The notes under the pieces are model-generated. The model ran no database searches, had not been told where the DNA came from, and was given only the letters and a program-made list of their open reading frames with translations. DNA of 64,000 bases from Pseudoalteromonas phenolica. Its GTDB lineage: Bacteria > Pseudomonadota > Gammaproteobacteria > Enterobacterales > Alteromonadaceae. The DNA lies in contig NZ_CP013187.1 in NCBI RefSeq assembly GCF_001444405.1, positions 3,162,001 through 3,226,000 of the forward strand, given 5' to 3'. The translations under genes were made by a program, and so were the position numbers. Shown here one piece after another: positions 43,963 through 53,515 of this stretch; position 1 is the stretch's first letter; each line of letters opens with the position of its first letter.

Positions 43963-44274
43963 TTGACTATTCAAGCACTCCCTTTATTGCTCATAACAGA
44001 ACAAAGCATTGAGTATATTGAAAGTGAGTCGTCACTGTCTGATGCGCTTTTCTATCTTTCAGAGGAACAGAAAAGGGAATCGATGTATATTCAAAATAGT
44101 GGTGAAGCATTTAATTTGGCCTCAAACCAGCGCGTTGACGTGAACCTTCATAAGTTAACAACAAAGCTGCAGCAACAACTGGCTCAAGACGGTCATTGCT
44201 GTATTGCTAAACTAAGCTTCACTTCTTTGCAAGATCTGTATGGGTTTGCCTGTGAGATTTACAAGCAAGACTAA
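43963..44274 (+). CDS. Small hypothetical protein (possibly DUF4144)
   Basis: A 103-residue, mostly acidic protein starting at TTG (43963) with GAGGA eight bases upstream; no nearby ATG gives a better start. No signal peptide or membrane helix. Segments LLLITEQSIEYIESESSLSDAL and AKLSFTSLQDLYGFACEIY suggest a small mixed alpha/beta fold. A DUF4144 assignment is from memory and tentative. It is divergent from the GGDEF-EAL gene. Confidence 0.6.
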   Translation: MTIQALPLLLITEQSIEYIESESSLSDALFYLSEEQKRESMYIQNSGEAFNLASNQRVDVNLHKLTTKLQQQLAQDGHCCIAKLSFTSLQDLYGFACEIYKQD

Positions 44275-44300
44275 ATAGCCTGAGTGCTGAGTAATAAGCT

Positions 44301-45218
44301 TTAGGCTTCAACCAAGGCTTTAATGTGCGTTACTGCACTCCTGCCTAGTGCAGAGAGTGCATAGCCGCCTTCAAGATAGGAGACAATCCCTTTACAGTCG
44401 GTTTGCTTAACGAGTTCAGCAACCTGCTCCGTTAGCCATTGATAATCCGCCTCAGTGAATTTAAGACTGCCCATATCATCTTCAAGATGGGCATCAAAGC
44501 CTGCACTAATAAAGATTAGTTCGGGGTTAAACGCCCTTAACGTAGGCTCCCATTGCTGTGAATATAGCGCCTTCAAATCAACCCCATCACTGGCTATCGC
44601 CAATGGTGAGTTAATAACAGTATCGGTATTTTCAATGGCGGTATTAGGGTAAAACGGATACTGAAACAATGAGCAAAACAGTACGCTTTCATCGTCTCTA
44701 AAAATATCTTGGGTGCCATTACCATGGTGTACGTCAATATCTAAAATCGCGATACGTTTCACACCCTGCTGTTTTGCATAGGCAGCAGCAATAGCCACGT
44801 TGTTAAAAATACAGAAGCCAGAAGATGTCGACTGATTAGCATGGTGACCAGGAGGTCTAACATTACAAAATGCAGCATCAATGCTATCAGCAAGAATTTC
44901 ATCCACCGCTAATATACCCGCTCCAACCGCACGCTCAACAGCCTTCATCGAATCAGGGCACAACCAAGTGTCACCATCGAGCTCTCTCAATCCTTCTTGC
45001 GGAATTGAAGTCAGCACTTTATCGATTAACGCTCTGTCATGTACTAATGCAATATGCTCTAAATCCGCTTTAGGCGCACTTTTTTGAGCCACCGCAATAT
45101 CCAATCCAGATGCCAATAATCGGTCAGATACCGCATCAAGGCGCTCTGGGCACTCGGGGTGTTCTGCAATCATTTTATGTTTACGACAATGTGGGTGACT
45201 GATAACTGCGGTACGCAT
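44301..45218 (-). CDS. Histone deacetylase family protein (acetylpolyamine/lysine deacetylase)
   Basis: A 305-residue zinc hydrolase of the arginase/deacetylase fold. It keeps RPPGHHA (tandem His of the charge relay), GFCIFNNVAIAA, the zinc ligands DVDVHHGNGTQ and SAGFDAH, and the C-terminal LEGGYAL. Substrates of bacterial members are acetylpolyamines, acetoin-related compounds or acetyl-lysine, not resolved here. Single gene. Confidence 0.9.
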   Translation of the reverse strand: MRTAVISHPHCRKHKMIAEHPECPERLDAVSDRLLASGLDIAVAQKSAPKADLEHIALVHDRALIDKVLTSIPQEGLRELDGDTWLCPDSMKAVERAVGAGILAVDEILADSIDAAFCNVRPPGHHANQSTSSGFCIFNNVAIAAAYAKQQGVKRIAILDIDVHHGNGTQDIFRDDESVLFCSLFQYPFYPNTAIENTDTVINSPLAIASDGVDLKALYSQQWEPTLRAFNPELIFISAGFDAHLEDDMGSLKFTEADYQWLTEQVAELVKQTDCKGIVSYLEGGYALSALGRSAVTHIKALVEA

Positions 45219-45325
45219 AACGGGTCCTTGCCAAGAAAATTTACATTCAGTTTAACAAAACTATTTTATAACGCCTTTGCGACTTTGGTGCTAGTTAATA
45301 ACCTAAACGGAGTTTAACCAAATAC

Positions 45326-45365
45326 AAAAAAGCCCAGTTAGAGTTTTCTAACTGGGCTTTTTTTC
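45326..45365 (-). terminator. Terminator after the serine hydrolase operon
   Basis: AGCCCAGTTAGA / TCTAACTGGGCT, a 12-bp stem with A/T runs on both sides, just past the stop at 45375; works in both directions. Confidence 0.9.
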
Positions 45366-45374
45366 TATTTATCG

Positions 45375-46934
45375 TTATTCCGCACGCTTAGCCTTTAAAT
45401 CCAAGTTATGGAAATCAAAACTAAAGTCCGTAATATGTGGGTTCACATATTCCATACTCGCTGACTTTATTTGCTGTGCTTTATCCATTTCAAAATGAAT
45501 GTACGCATCTGCTTCTAATAATGTGTCATCCCAACGCACAATAAAAGTATTGCCGGTGTGGTGCTCTAGTTTACCTTTAAGCATTTTAGTATGAGTAAAA
45601 TCAATACGTAGCTCATTTGCCACATATTCGACAATTACATCTCCATACCAATCGCTGGTTAACGTACCTGTATAGTTTTGTACCGGTAATGCTGCTTGTA
45701 CTTGTTCAAGCTTCACCGTCCCAGCTTTAGCATAGGCTTCTTTTTTACCTTTGTGGAAACGCTCAGCTGCTTTCGTCACATAGTCTTGTTCTTTAAGACC
45801 TAACGCATCTTCAAATACTTCGTTAATAATGGCTGTTAATGCGGGATAAGCTTGCTGGTTAGATAAAACCACTACACCTAGCTTTTTCTCAGGGATCATC
45901 GCAACCTGAGACACCATACCTAAAATACCACCACCGTGACCAACTTTTTTAAAGCCATTGTAATCTTCAATCGACCAACCTAAGCCATAGCCTCTAAACT
46001 GCTGACGATACGCATCAAAGGCACTTTTAGAGGCGACACGCATAATATGCGGGTGCCACATTTGTACTTGCTGCTCAGGGCTAAACAATTGCTTACCGTT
46101 AGGCATTTTACCGCCATCAAGCTGTGTTAATAACCACTGGCTCATTTCATTGACGTTAGATGCAATGGCACCTGCACCACGAAAATCTTCTAAATAGTTC
46201 ACAAAGAAAGGGGTTAGTTTGCCTTCCATTGGAATATGACCTGTAGCCCAGTTTTGATTGCCTTTAGCAATACGAGAAAAACCAGCACGAGACGTGGTCA
46301 TTTCAAGCGGCTTCATCATTTTTTGCTCAACAAATTCTTGCCAGCTTAAACCGCTTACACGGGCAACCACTTCACCGGCCATCACGAACATTAAGTTGTT
46401 ATAAGCGTATTGACTGCGAAAGCTCGAAACCGGTTTTAAATGGCTGATCCCCTCAATTAGCTCAGGCACTGATTTATTAGTATCTGGCCAGATCATCAAA
46501 TCACCCGCACCTAAACCCAAACCACTGCGATGACTTAATAAATCACGAATGGTCATTTCTCGAGTAGCATATGAATCATGTAATTTAAACTCAGGAATAT
46601 GCTTGATGACTTTATCATCCCAAGTGATTTTGCCCTCATCCACAAGCATAGCCAACGCCGCAGCAGTAAAGGCTTTAGAGTTAGAAGCAATACCAAATAA
46701 CGTATTCGCATTAACCGGCGCTTGTGACTCTAAGTGACGGACACCAAACCCTTTTGCTAACACAACTTTGTCATTCTCTACCACTGCAATGGCAATACCC
46801 GGTATGTTAAATTGCGACATAGCGTCGTTGACAGCTTGCTCCACGTCTTGTGGCTTAACTTGTTGTGCAAATGCATTGAAGCTGCTTGATGCAGCAACTA
46901 AGCACATGGCTGAAAATAATGCCTTGAGTTTCAT
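45375..46934 (-). CDS. Exported serine hydrolase, class C beta-lactamase fold
   Basis: I choose the ATG at 46934 (519 residues), giving a signal peptide (MKLKALFSAMCLVAASSS, cleavage after AFA) and AGGGAAA upstream; the longer frame from 46997 overlaps the preceding gene. The catalytic SxxK (ASNSKAFT, about 76) and YxN (YAYNN) motifs and the HGGGILG (KTG-equivalent) motif are present. A C-terminal DUF3471-like domain of about 110 residues follows. This group includes peptidases and esterases; beta-lactam resistance should not be assumed. It is last in a five-gene operon. Confidence 0.9.
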   Translation of the reverse strand: MKLKALFSAMCLVAASSSFNAFAQQVKPQDVEQAVNDAMSQFNIPGIAIAVVENDKVVLAKGFGVRHLESQAPVNANTLFGIASNSKAFTAAALAMLVDEGKITWDDKVIKHIPEFKLHDSYATREMTIRDLLSHRSGLGLGAGDLMIWPDTNKSVPELIEGISHLKPVSSFRSQYAYNNLMFVMAGEVVARVSGLSWQEFVEQKMMKPLEMTTSRAGFSRIAKGNQNWATGHIPMEGKLTPFFVNYLEDFRGAGAIASNVNEMSQWLLTQLDGGKMPNGKQLFSPEQQVQMWHPHIMRVASKSAFDAYRQQFRGYGLGWSIEDYNGFKKVGHGGGILGMVSQVAMIPEKKLGVVVLSNQQAYPALTAIINEVFEDALGLKEQDYVTKAAERFHKGKKEAYAKAGTVKLEQVQAALPVQNYTGTLTSDWYGDVIVEYVANELRIDFTHTKMLKGKLEHHTGNTFIVRWDDTLLEADAYIHFEMDKAQQIKSASMEYVNPHITDFSFDFHNLDLKAKRAE

Positions 46935-46956
46935 AATTTCCCTTGTTGTTGTTCTT

Positions 46957-47457
46957 TTATAATTTGTGGATCGCCCATTCTCTAGCAGCGCGTTCAAGAT
47001 TACTATCGCTTTGCGATGCTTGTGCAGAGATCTGAGTTATATAATCTGAGTTGAATTGATGCTCTTGCGCGCCTTTTAGAACGTGCTCGACATACCAGTC
47101 AAAAGGCAGGTGGGTATCTATAAACGTATTCGCAATATAACTCTGAGCAATGAGTATTTCTCCGCAAGGACGGACAATCTCAACCGTTTTACGGTCGTAT
47201 CGCACACCTTCAATTTCATCTAGTCTCGCAAGCTCTTCATCATCTAGCGCATAAAGCACACCGTGAACAAACACCTCGCGTTGATTTGCAGGCACAATAT
47301 TACACTTTGCTGAGCCATCAGTAGAAAGCATATCAAACGTCAGTTTATAAGCGTTTAAAGTGCCAACACCGAGTAACTCTGCATTGGGTAAACGCGCAAA
47401 TAACCTTGAGGTAGACATGTTAGAGCCATAGGCAAAATTAATGTGTTTTTTTGTCAT
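46957..47457 (-). CDS. Gamma-glutamylcyclotransferase (AIG2-like) family protein
   Basis: A 166-residue protein with the family start FAYGSNMSTSRLFARLPN and the YALDDEELARLDEIEGVRYDR segment carrying the catalytic Glu. The fold releases 5-oxoproline from gamma-glutamyl amines; the true substrate is unknown. It follows the LysE-type gene by 2 bp. Confidence 0.85.
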   Translation of the reverse strand: MTKKHINFAYGSNMSTSRLFARLPNAELLGVGTLNAYKLTFDMLSTDGSAKCNIVPANQREVFVHGVLYALDDEELARLDEIEGVRYDRKTVEIVRPCGEILIAQSYIANTFIDTHLPFDWYVEHVLKGAQEHQFNSDYITQISAQASQSDSNLERAAREWAIHKL

Positions 47458-47459
47458 TA

Positions 47460-48086
47460 TTACACCACCACTCTAACTGCTAGGGCTATCAATACAACGC
47501 CAATCCCCCTATCGAACCAATGCCCGGCTCGGTGAAAAAAAGCACGTACAGATTGCTTACTTAATACAACACTCAAAAAAGAGAACCAGGCCCAAGTGGC
47601 TAATGCCATATAAATACCATATATCGCTTGCACCGAAGTCGGCGTTGTTGGGGCAATAACAAGCGTAAACAGTGACATAAAGAATAAAGTCGCTTTAGGG
47701 TTCAGTGCATTGACTAAAAAACCACGTTTAAATGCTATAAACGCTGATTCAGCCTGGACACGCTCAGCAGTATCTATATTGCTATCTCCAGATGCTGGTT
47801 TCGCTCTGAGCGCCTGAATTCCCATATAGGCTAAATACGCACCCGCCACATACTTCAAAATAGTAAATAACTCAGGGGAATTTGCTAATACCAATGCCAC
47901 ACCCAGTAGGCAATATGCGACATGAACAAATATTCCCAACCCGACTCCAGCACTGGTCCATAAGGCGTTATTACGCCCTTGTTGAATACTTTGTTTAAGT
48001 ACAATAGCAAAGTCAGGCCCAGGGCTTGCCACCGCAAAAAAATGCGCGATAGCGATTAATAAAAATTCATCAAGATAACTGAGCAT
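47460..48086 (-). CDS. LysE/RhtB family amino-acid exporter
   Basis: A 208-residue inner-membrane protein with about six hydrophobic helices and the family signature ASPGPDFAIVLKQSIQQGRNN (about 20-40) plus GFLVNALNPKATLFF. Exports an amino acid or derivative, identity unknown. Its start overlaps the upstream gene by 17 bp. Confidence 0.9.
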   Translation of the reverse strand: MLSYLDEFLLIAIAHFFAVASPGPDFAIVLKQSIQQGRNNALWTSAGVGLGIFVHVAYCLLGVALVLANSPELFTILKYVAGAYLAYMGIQALRAKPASGDSNIDTAERVQAESAFIAFKRGFLVNALNPKATLFFMSLFTLVIAPTTPTSVQAIYGIYMALATWAWFSFLSVVLSKQSVRAFFHRAGHWFDRGIGVVLIALAVRVVV

Positions 48087-48861
48087 GGCGCTTCTCTTCT
48101 AACGCTAACAGGTACGGGTTGGCTGATTCATTCAATAAAACCTTAATCTGCTTTTGCGCCTGTTTATACATACTGCGCAAATGGGATTTTAGATGCTTCT
48201 TACCATCAACTTGCGGTTTAAAATGACAGATCAGTGCATGCATAAACACAGTCTGAGGCTCGGTAAGAGCCGCTTGCCTGTTGGCATATGGGTTATAACA
48301 AGAACCACATCCACCTTTAAACTGATATACGGTATTGCTCATCATCACCCCAAACCCTAGATAGCAAGCCAAGGCATCACTGGCTGCTGGAATTTGCTCT
48401 TTCCCCCCCGGCGGCATAACACCTTTTTGATAAACCATCATCAAAGCTAAACTTCCTGCCAAACTGGCAACAAGGTCTTGCGGCTGATTAATCTGGTTAG
48501 GGTTATAAGATAGACTCATAGGGATACTGGGTGGGTTAATAATCTGGGCATCCGATCCACGGTTAGAGCCGACAAATTGAAAAGGCGCAATCTGCTGAGG
48601 CATCATTTGATTCGGGTTAACCAGTTGAACAGGCCATACTTGTAAGCCTGCATAATCACGCACGCGCTTAAACACGGTTTGCGCCATTTGCTCAACACTT
48701 GAAACCTGATCAGGGAAAAATTGCCCTGTCGGTTCGATGACTTGCGTATGCTCTAAGAAGTATTGGGCATCAAAGTTATCGCATGCCCAAATAAAGGCAT
48801 CAATTAACCAACTTTCTTCTTCTTTTGATACAAGGGGTTTTGTTTTAAATAGCGACAACAT
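48070..48861 (-). CDS. Hypothetical protein with GGCGSCYNPY motif
   Basis: A 263-residue protein I do not recognise. No signal peptide. A proline/asparagine/glutamine-rich middle (NPNQMMPQQIAPFQ, NPNQINQPQD) is followed by a hydrophobic helix region (SLAGSLALMMVYQ) and GGCGSCYNPYANRQAALTE near 193, which could bind a metal or form a disulphide. The C-terminus is basic (KKHLKSHLRSMYKQAQKQ). It is tightly packed between creA (2 bp) and the LysE gene (17-bp overlap), so it is surely expressed with them. Confidence 0.75.
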   Translation of the reverse strand: MLSLFKTKPLVSKEEESWLIDAFIWACDNFDAQYFLEHTQVIEPTGQFFPDQVSSVEQMAQTVFKRVRDYAGLQVWPVQLVNPNQMMPQQIAPFQFVGSNRGSDAQIINPPSIPMSLSYNPNQINQPQDLVASLAGSLALMMVYQKGVMPPGGKEQIPAASDALACYLGFGVMMSNTVYQFKGGCGSCYNPYANRQAALTEPQTVFMHALICHFKPQVDGKKHLKSHLRSMYKQAQKQIKVLLNESANPYLLALEEKRHAQLS

Positions 48862-48863
48862 AT

Positions 48864-49346
48864 TTATTTTTCTTTATTAGTCCAATTCCACGCCTGAGTG
48901 TTATATAAAGGCACGCTTGATAAAGCATGATGGTGACTTCCGCTGGTCTCTTTAGTCGAATAAGACAAATACAATAAGGTTTGCGTATCGGCATCGTAAA
49001 TACGACGTACTTTTAATGATTTAAACAAAATACTTTTAGAGGCTTTAAAAACCACTTCACCATCTTTTGATAAATCTATTTGCTTTAATTGCTCAGCAGT
49101 AATCGGGCCTGTTTGTCGACAGGCAATTGACATGTCCGAAGGATCTGAAAAATCTAAATCCGCTTCTATGTGACTTATATGGCAAGTTACACCTGATACA
49201 ATGGGATCTTGCTTCGCTTTAACCACTACATCTTTGGTAGTAAATAATCCCAAACTGACTTTGGCAGCGTCATCACTACAACCCATCAAGCCTGCAGTGA
49301 TCAAAATAGTCCCGAGTGCGCGTTTTAAAAACATCTGACAATACAT
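48864..49346 (-). CDS. creA: CreA family protein, probable lipoprotein
   Basis: The 160-residue protein has an N-terminal hydrophobic stretch with a lipobox (GLMG-C, then SDD), and a mature domain with the CreA features SGVTCHISHIEADLDFSDPSDMSIACRQTGPI and RIYDADTQTLLYLSYSTK. Role of CreA is unknown. Asp at +3 and Ser at +2 give no clear inner-membrane retention. The start may be the ATG 4 codons later (MFLKRALG). First gene of the operon that runs to the serine hydrolase. Confidence 0.85.
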   Translation of the reverse strand: MYCQMFLKRALGTILITAGLMGCSDDAAKVSLGLFTTKDVVVKAKQDPIVSGVTCHISHIEADLDFSDPSDMSIACRQTGPITAEQLKQIDLSKDGEVVFKASKSILFKSLKVRRIYDADTQTLLYLSYSTKETSGSHHHALSSVPLYNTQAWNWTNKEK

Positions 49347-49400
49347 CTATATTCACATAACATAACGCTATTTACGCATAATTAACGAGCGAAGTCATCT

Positions 49401-49730
49401 ATGCCACATTTTATCATCGAGCACTCAGACAACTTACATGTAAAGACCGAAGAATTGGTCGCAACCATTCATCAAGCTGCAATTGGCACAGCGCTATTTG
49501 ATTTAACCACGGTAAAAACCCGAGCGAATAGTTTTCAACACTTTCAGCTTGGTAATGGCAAGGCTGGATTTGTACATATTCAAGCCCATATCATGGCGGG
49601 ACGTGAAGTAGAGAAAAAGCAGTTCCTCAGTGAAACTTTACTGTTTGCTTTGGAAAACTTACTTGGCTATGACTATCAACTCAGTGTTCATGTTTATGAT
49701 TTATTACCTGAAGTATACAGAAAGAACTGA
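49401..49730 (+). CDS. 5-carboxymethyl-2-hydroxymuconate isomerase family protein
   Basis: A 109-residue tautomerase-superfamily protein with the N-terminal catalytic proline (MPHFIIEHSDNL). Layout matches CHMI (HpaF/HpcD), but no other homoprotocatechuate pathway gene is nearby, so the physiological substrate is open. Divergent from creA, close to the rsuA-type gene (57-bp gap). Confidence 0.85.
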   Translation: MPHFIIEHSDNLHVKTEELVATIHQAAIGTALFDLTTVKTRANSFQHFQLGNGKAGFVHIQAHIMAGREVEKKQFLSETLLFALENLLGYDYQLSVHVYDLLPEVYRKN

Positions 49731-49787
49731 TTTAAAATATCACCTTTCGTATAATGTCATTTCCACGCATTACAGAAGTGATTTAAC

Positions 49788-50492
49788 ATGAAATTTCCTT
49801 GTCGTTTAGATAAATTTATTAGCCATATCGCTGAGTTACCTCGCACCAAAGTCAAAGCCGGTATAAAAAAACGTAATGCAGTAGTTAATGGAGAGCAAAT
49901 CACAAAGTTTGATCACCCAATCACACAAGATGACCGTGTTGAATGGCAAGGTGAACATATAGCGTATCTAGGTTTACGCTATTTTATGTTAAACAAACCA
50001 CAAGATTACATTTGCGCAAACAATGATGATATGCACGCTACTGTATTCGATTTACTGGATGAACCTAACTTAAAAAACTTTCATGTTGCGGGTCGTCTAG
50101 ACATAGACACCACAGGCTTAGTTCTGATCACTAATGATGGCGACTGGTCACATAGAATTACCTCTCCTAAACAGCAGAAATTCAAAACGTATTTAGTAGA
50201 AACCCTAGAACCTATCAGCGATGAAATGCTCTCTCAATTAGAGAAAGGTGTCATGCTACATGGTGAAAAAGATGCAACTTTACCAGCAAAAGCTGAGCGC
50301 TTAGCCTCTTACAGCTTAAGACTTTCTATATGTGAAGGAAAGTATCACCAAGTGAAACGCATGCTTGCTGCTGTAGGTAATAAAGTTGTTGAATTACATA
50401 GAGAAAATATTGGCGGAATAGCTTTAGATGAAACCTTAGCGCCCGGTGAGTACCGCGCCTTAAATGAACAAGAAGTTCAACTCATTCGCTAA
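49788..50492 (+). CDS. rsuA: RsuA-type 16S rRNA pseudouridine synthase
   Basis: A 234-residue enzyme with an N-terminal S4 RNA-binding domain (RLDKFISHIAELPRTKVKAGI), the LNKPQDYIC segment, the catalytic motif GRLDIDTTGLVLITNDGDW (Asp in RLDID) and EGKYHQVKRMLAAVG. Length and motifs fit RsuA (pseudouridine 516 of 16S rRNA); a paralogue acting on 23S rRNA is possible. A hairpin (TGCAGGGTTTATGA / TCATAAATCCTGCA, 50507-50547) then TTTTCTC probably ends it. Confidence 0.9.
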   Translation: MKFPCRLDKFISHIAELPRTKVKAGIKKRNAVVNGEQITKFDHPITQDDRVEWQGEHIAYLGLRYFMLNKPQDYICANNDDMHATVFDLLDEPNLKNFHVAGRLDIDTTGLVLITNDGDWSHRITSPKQQKFKTYLVETLEPISDEMLSQLEKGVMLHGEKDATLPAKAERLASYSLRLSICEGKYHQVKRMLAAVGNKVVELHRENIGGIALDETLAPGEYRALNEQEVQLIR

Positions 50493-50622
50493 TAACCACA
50501 TAAATATGCAGGGTTTATGAAAAAATATCACATCATAAATCCTGCATTTTCTCAATCCCCGCTTAACATCTACCCTATAATCATGTTAGACATGAAAGAC
50601 TAAATTAAGTTAGGAGTCCGTC

Positions 50623-52251
50623 GTGCTGTCTGGTATCACCTTAAGAATAAAAATAATTTTATTTACTGCGGCAATTTTCGTCTCGCTTTTAGTGGTTGCC
50701 ATATTTGGTTTACAAGCCCTTCGTCATGCAAGTGAAAGCGATAACATAGCCCGTATTAATCAACTTATGAAAAGCACAGTAAATATTGTCGAGCAATTTG
50801 AGCATTATGTTGCAACAGGCGAATTAGACGAAGCGCAAGCAAAGAAGCTTGCCACAGAAATGCTTCGAGAAAACAAGTATCACGATTCAGAATATGTGTA
50901 TGTCGTGGATGATAAACTCGATTTTATCGCAACCCCTCATGACCCAGAGTTGCAAGGCACCAGCTTTAACGACTTTAAAGATGCCAGTGGCCAAAGCATA
51001 GGTCAGAAAGTGAAAAGACTGGTCGGAAATAAAACCAATCGCATCATCACTTATCACTGGGACTCTGTCCGAGATGGTGAAGTCGTTGACCTCACCTCGG
51101 TTGTTCAAAAAACATCTCGCTTTGGCTGGTATATTGGCACTGGTATCAGTATGAAAGAGGTCAGTGAACGTTATTGGAACACTGCACAGTGGCTTTTAGC
51201 TATTTCTCTTATCATCGCAACAGCATTGGCGTTTGCTTTGGCTAAGTTTGGTTTAGGACTGTCTAACAAGTTGGGGGCTGAACTAGATACAGTACTTTCA
51301 ATCGTAAAACGTGTCTCACGCGGCAATTTAAGCTCCGATATCAACACCAACAACGCCAATGAAGAAAGCATCATTGCTGCCATGCAGTATATGCAACAAG
51401 GCTTAAAAGGTGTTGTAGATGGCATTCAACATGTTAGCAATGAGTTACAATCACAAAGCCATGATGGTGAGGCCCGTTCAGAAGAGTTAGAGCAACTTAC
51501 TCGTAGCTTAAGTGAAGAGACTCAAATGGTTGCCTCTGCTATTACCGAGCTGACTGCCTCGGCGCAAACCGTGGTTGAACATGCAGAACAAGCAGCTCAC
51601 TCGGTTCAAGAAGCTGAACAGCAAGGCCAAAATGCTGACAAGCAAACCTCTGAAGCCGCGCAAGCAATCGCTTTGTTAGAGCAGCAAATTGACAGCGCTG
51701 GTAATAATATCCGTATCCTTGATGATGAAGTTAAAAATATTGCGAATGTACTTAGCGTTATTCAAAGCATTGCGGAACAAACTAACCTACTAGCGTTAAA
51801 TGCGGCCATCGAAGCAGCCCGAGCTGGTGAGCAAGGTCGAGGGTTCGCGGTGGTAGCTGATGAAGTAAGACAATTAGCACAAAGAACTCAGTCAAGCACT
51901 GAAGAGATTCATACCATGATTGGTAATCTTCAATCCGCAACACAAGAGGCGAAAAACTCTGTGAGCTTAAGCGTAGAAACGTCTGAGAAAACCGTTAAAA
52001 TGTCTAAGGATGCCAGTGATGCGTTACAGATGGTTGCAAATTCTCTGGGCGCTATCTCACAAATGAGCGATCAGATTGCCCATGCAGCCAAAGAGCAGCT
52101 CGCTGCTGGAGAAGATACCGCTCAGCGTGTAGTCACTATTTCTGATACTGCAGCGCAAACTGCCAATGTATCTCATCATGCGCATAGTTCAACAGATAGT
52201 ATTAAAGGGCTGGCGAAAGACCTTGAGCATGAGATGGCTAAGTTTAGTTAA
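50623..52251 (+). CDS. Methyl-accepting chemotaxis protein, single Cache sensor
   Basis: A 542-residue chemoreceptor starting at GTG (50623) with TAGGAG upstream. A membrane helix (about 9-28), a periplasmic single-Cache domain (about 30-185, ENKYHDSEYVYVVDD, GWYIGTGI), a second helix (about 190-208), a HAMP region and a cytoplasmic signalling domain follow. The hairpin tip is EQTNLLALNAAIEAARAGEQ, the CheA/CheW contact. No C-terminal CheR-tethering pentapeptide is present. The ligand is unknown, small organic acids being common for this sensor. Confidence 0.93.
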   Translation: MLSGITLRIKIILFTAAIFVSLLVVAIFGLQALRHASESDNIARINQLMKSTVNIVEQFEHYVATGELDEAQAKKLATEMLRENKYHDSEYVYVVDDKLDFIATPHDPELQGTSFNDFKDASGQSIGQKVKRLVGNKTNRIITYHWDSVRDGEVVDLTSVVQKTSRFGWYIGTGISMKEVSERYWNTAQWLLAISLIIATALAFALAKFGLGLSNKLGAELDTVLSIVKRVSRGNLSSDINTNNANEESIIAAMQYMQQGLKGVVDGIQHVSNELQSQSHDGEARSEELEQLTRSLSEETQMVASAITELTASAQTVVEHAEQAAHSVQEAEQQGQNADKQTSEAAQAIALLEQQIDSAGNNIRILDDEVKNIANVLSVIQSIAEQTNLLALNAAIEAARAGEQGRGFAVVADEVRQLAQRTQSSTEEIHTMIGNLQSATQEAKNSVSLSVETSEKTVKMSKDASDALQMVANSLGAISQMSDQIAHAAKEQLAAGEDTAQRVVTISDTAAQTANVSHHAHSSTDSIKGLAKDLEHEMAKFS

Positions 52252-52278
52252 TGCACCACCAAGCTAAGATTAAGCCAT

Positions 52279-52309
52279 AAAAAAGGGTCACTGAAATGTG
52301 ACCCTTTTT
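52279..52309. terminator. Bidirectional terminator between chemoreceptor and dehydratase genes
   Basis: AAAAAAGGGTCAC-TGAAAT-GTGACCCTTTTTT between convergent genes. Confidence 0.92.
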
Positions 52310-52331
52310 TGGATTTAGTGGTACTTAGCTG

Positions 52332-53507
52332 TTATTTGATTTCAACACGTGTTGAACGCATAACCACTTCATCATTTAACTCAATACCAATACCTGGTGC
52401 TTCTGATACTTTGAATACGCCATTTTTAGGCTGTGGATCTTGAATACACAGTTCACGATTCCATTTCTTGATCGCATAAGTATGGTGCTCATGAATTAAG
52501 AAGTTAGGAATAGCCGTTTCTAAATGAAGCGATGCAGCCGTTGCTACAGGGCCACCGCATACGTGCGCTTGAATACGTACATCAAAGATATCCGCGTAAT
52601 CACACACTTTCTTCGTTTCAGTAAAACCACCACATAGACCGATGTCTGGCTGTAATACATCAACACTTTGGTCTTCTAAATATGGACGGACACCCCAGCG
52701 GTTATATAAACGCTCACCACCAGCAATTGGTACTGCTACTTTATCGGCAACTTTCGCATGTAAAGAGTGGTTTAAGTAATTCACCGGCTCTTCGTAATAC
52801 ATACAGTCGAACTCTTCTGCGATCTCACCAATTTGAATGGCTGAAGTAGCCCCTGGTAGACTATGACATTCAAAAATAATGTCTACTTCGTCGCCTACCG
52901 CTTCACGAATAGCCGCCATACGCGCACGGTATAACTTCATTTCAGCGCGAGAGATAAGCTTAGTACGGTCGTAATACGTATTACCGTCTTTGTCATACAT
53001 GATAGGGTCAACTTTAACCGCGTCGTATCCTTCGGCAATTGCTTTGTGTGCCGCTTCTGCATATTCATGAGGCTGTACAAGGGCTTTGAACTCATCATCC
53101 CAATCAAACTGTAATTGCGACGCATAGGTACGAAGCTCTGGGTTTACCTTACCACCAAGAAGTTGATAAACGGGCAGATTTAATGCTTTGCCTTTAATAT
53201 CCCAAAGTGCAGTATCTATGGCACTCATCGCAGCGTAAACTACAGGGCCACCACCTAATCCCCAAAAACTTTCACGTAGCATACGTGACCAAAGCATTTC
53301 TGTTTGAAATGGGTCATGACCAATAAGAAAAGCTTCTGCCATTTCTTTGATCATACTCGCTGCCGCACTGTGACCTAAGTCATAAGCAAGACCGGCTTCA
53401 CCTACCCCACTGATACCTTCATCAGTATGAATACGAACAAAAACTGGAGTCCAAGCTGGTCTGTCTGGACAATGGATATCAAAAACTTCGACGCGAGTTA
53501 CTTTCAT
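52332..53507 (-). CDS. Enolase-superfamily acid-sugar dehydratase
   Basis: A 391-residue mandelate racemase/muconate lactonising enzyme family protein. The barrel has the KxD base motif (YDAVKVDP, about 163), metal ligands in FECHS (Glu with a His two residues on, the galactonate/mannonate dehydratase pattern), EEPV and GGERL, and the acid His in QAHVCGGPV. This points to dehydration of an aldonic or uronic acid sugar rather than racemisation; substrate is unresolved. It is co-transcribed with the class II aldolase gene (8-bp gap), suggesting a short sugar-acid pathway. Confidence 0.85.
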   Translation of the reverse strand: MKVTRVEVFDIHCPDRPAWTPVFVRIHTDEGISGVGEAGLAYDLGHSAAASMIKEMAEAFLIGHDPFQTEMLWSRMLRESFWGLGGGPVVYAAMSAIDTALWDIKGKALNLPVYQLLGGKVNPELRTYASQLQFDWDDEFKALVQPHEYAEAAHKAIAEGYDAVKVDPIMYDKDGNTYYDRTKLISRAEMKLYRARMAAIREAVGDEVDIIFECHSLPGATSAIQIGEIAEEFDCMYYEEPVNYLNHSLHAKVADKVAVPIAGGERLYNRWGVRPYLEDQSVDVLQPDIGLCGGFTETKKVCDYADIFDVRIQAHVCGGPVATAASLHLETAIPNFLIHEHHTYAIKKWNRELCIQDPQPKNGVFKVSEAPGIGIELNDEVVMRSTRVEIK

Positions 53508-53515
53508 GTTAGCTC

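Noticed and set aside
45375..46934. Beta-lactamase as an antibiotic-resistance gene
   Set aside because: The SxxK/YxN fold is shared by many peptidases and esterases; the DUF3471-like tail and the operon context do not suggest resistance.
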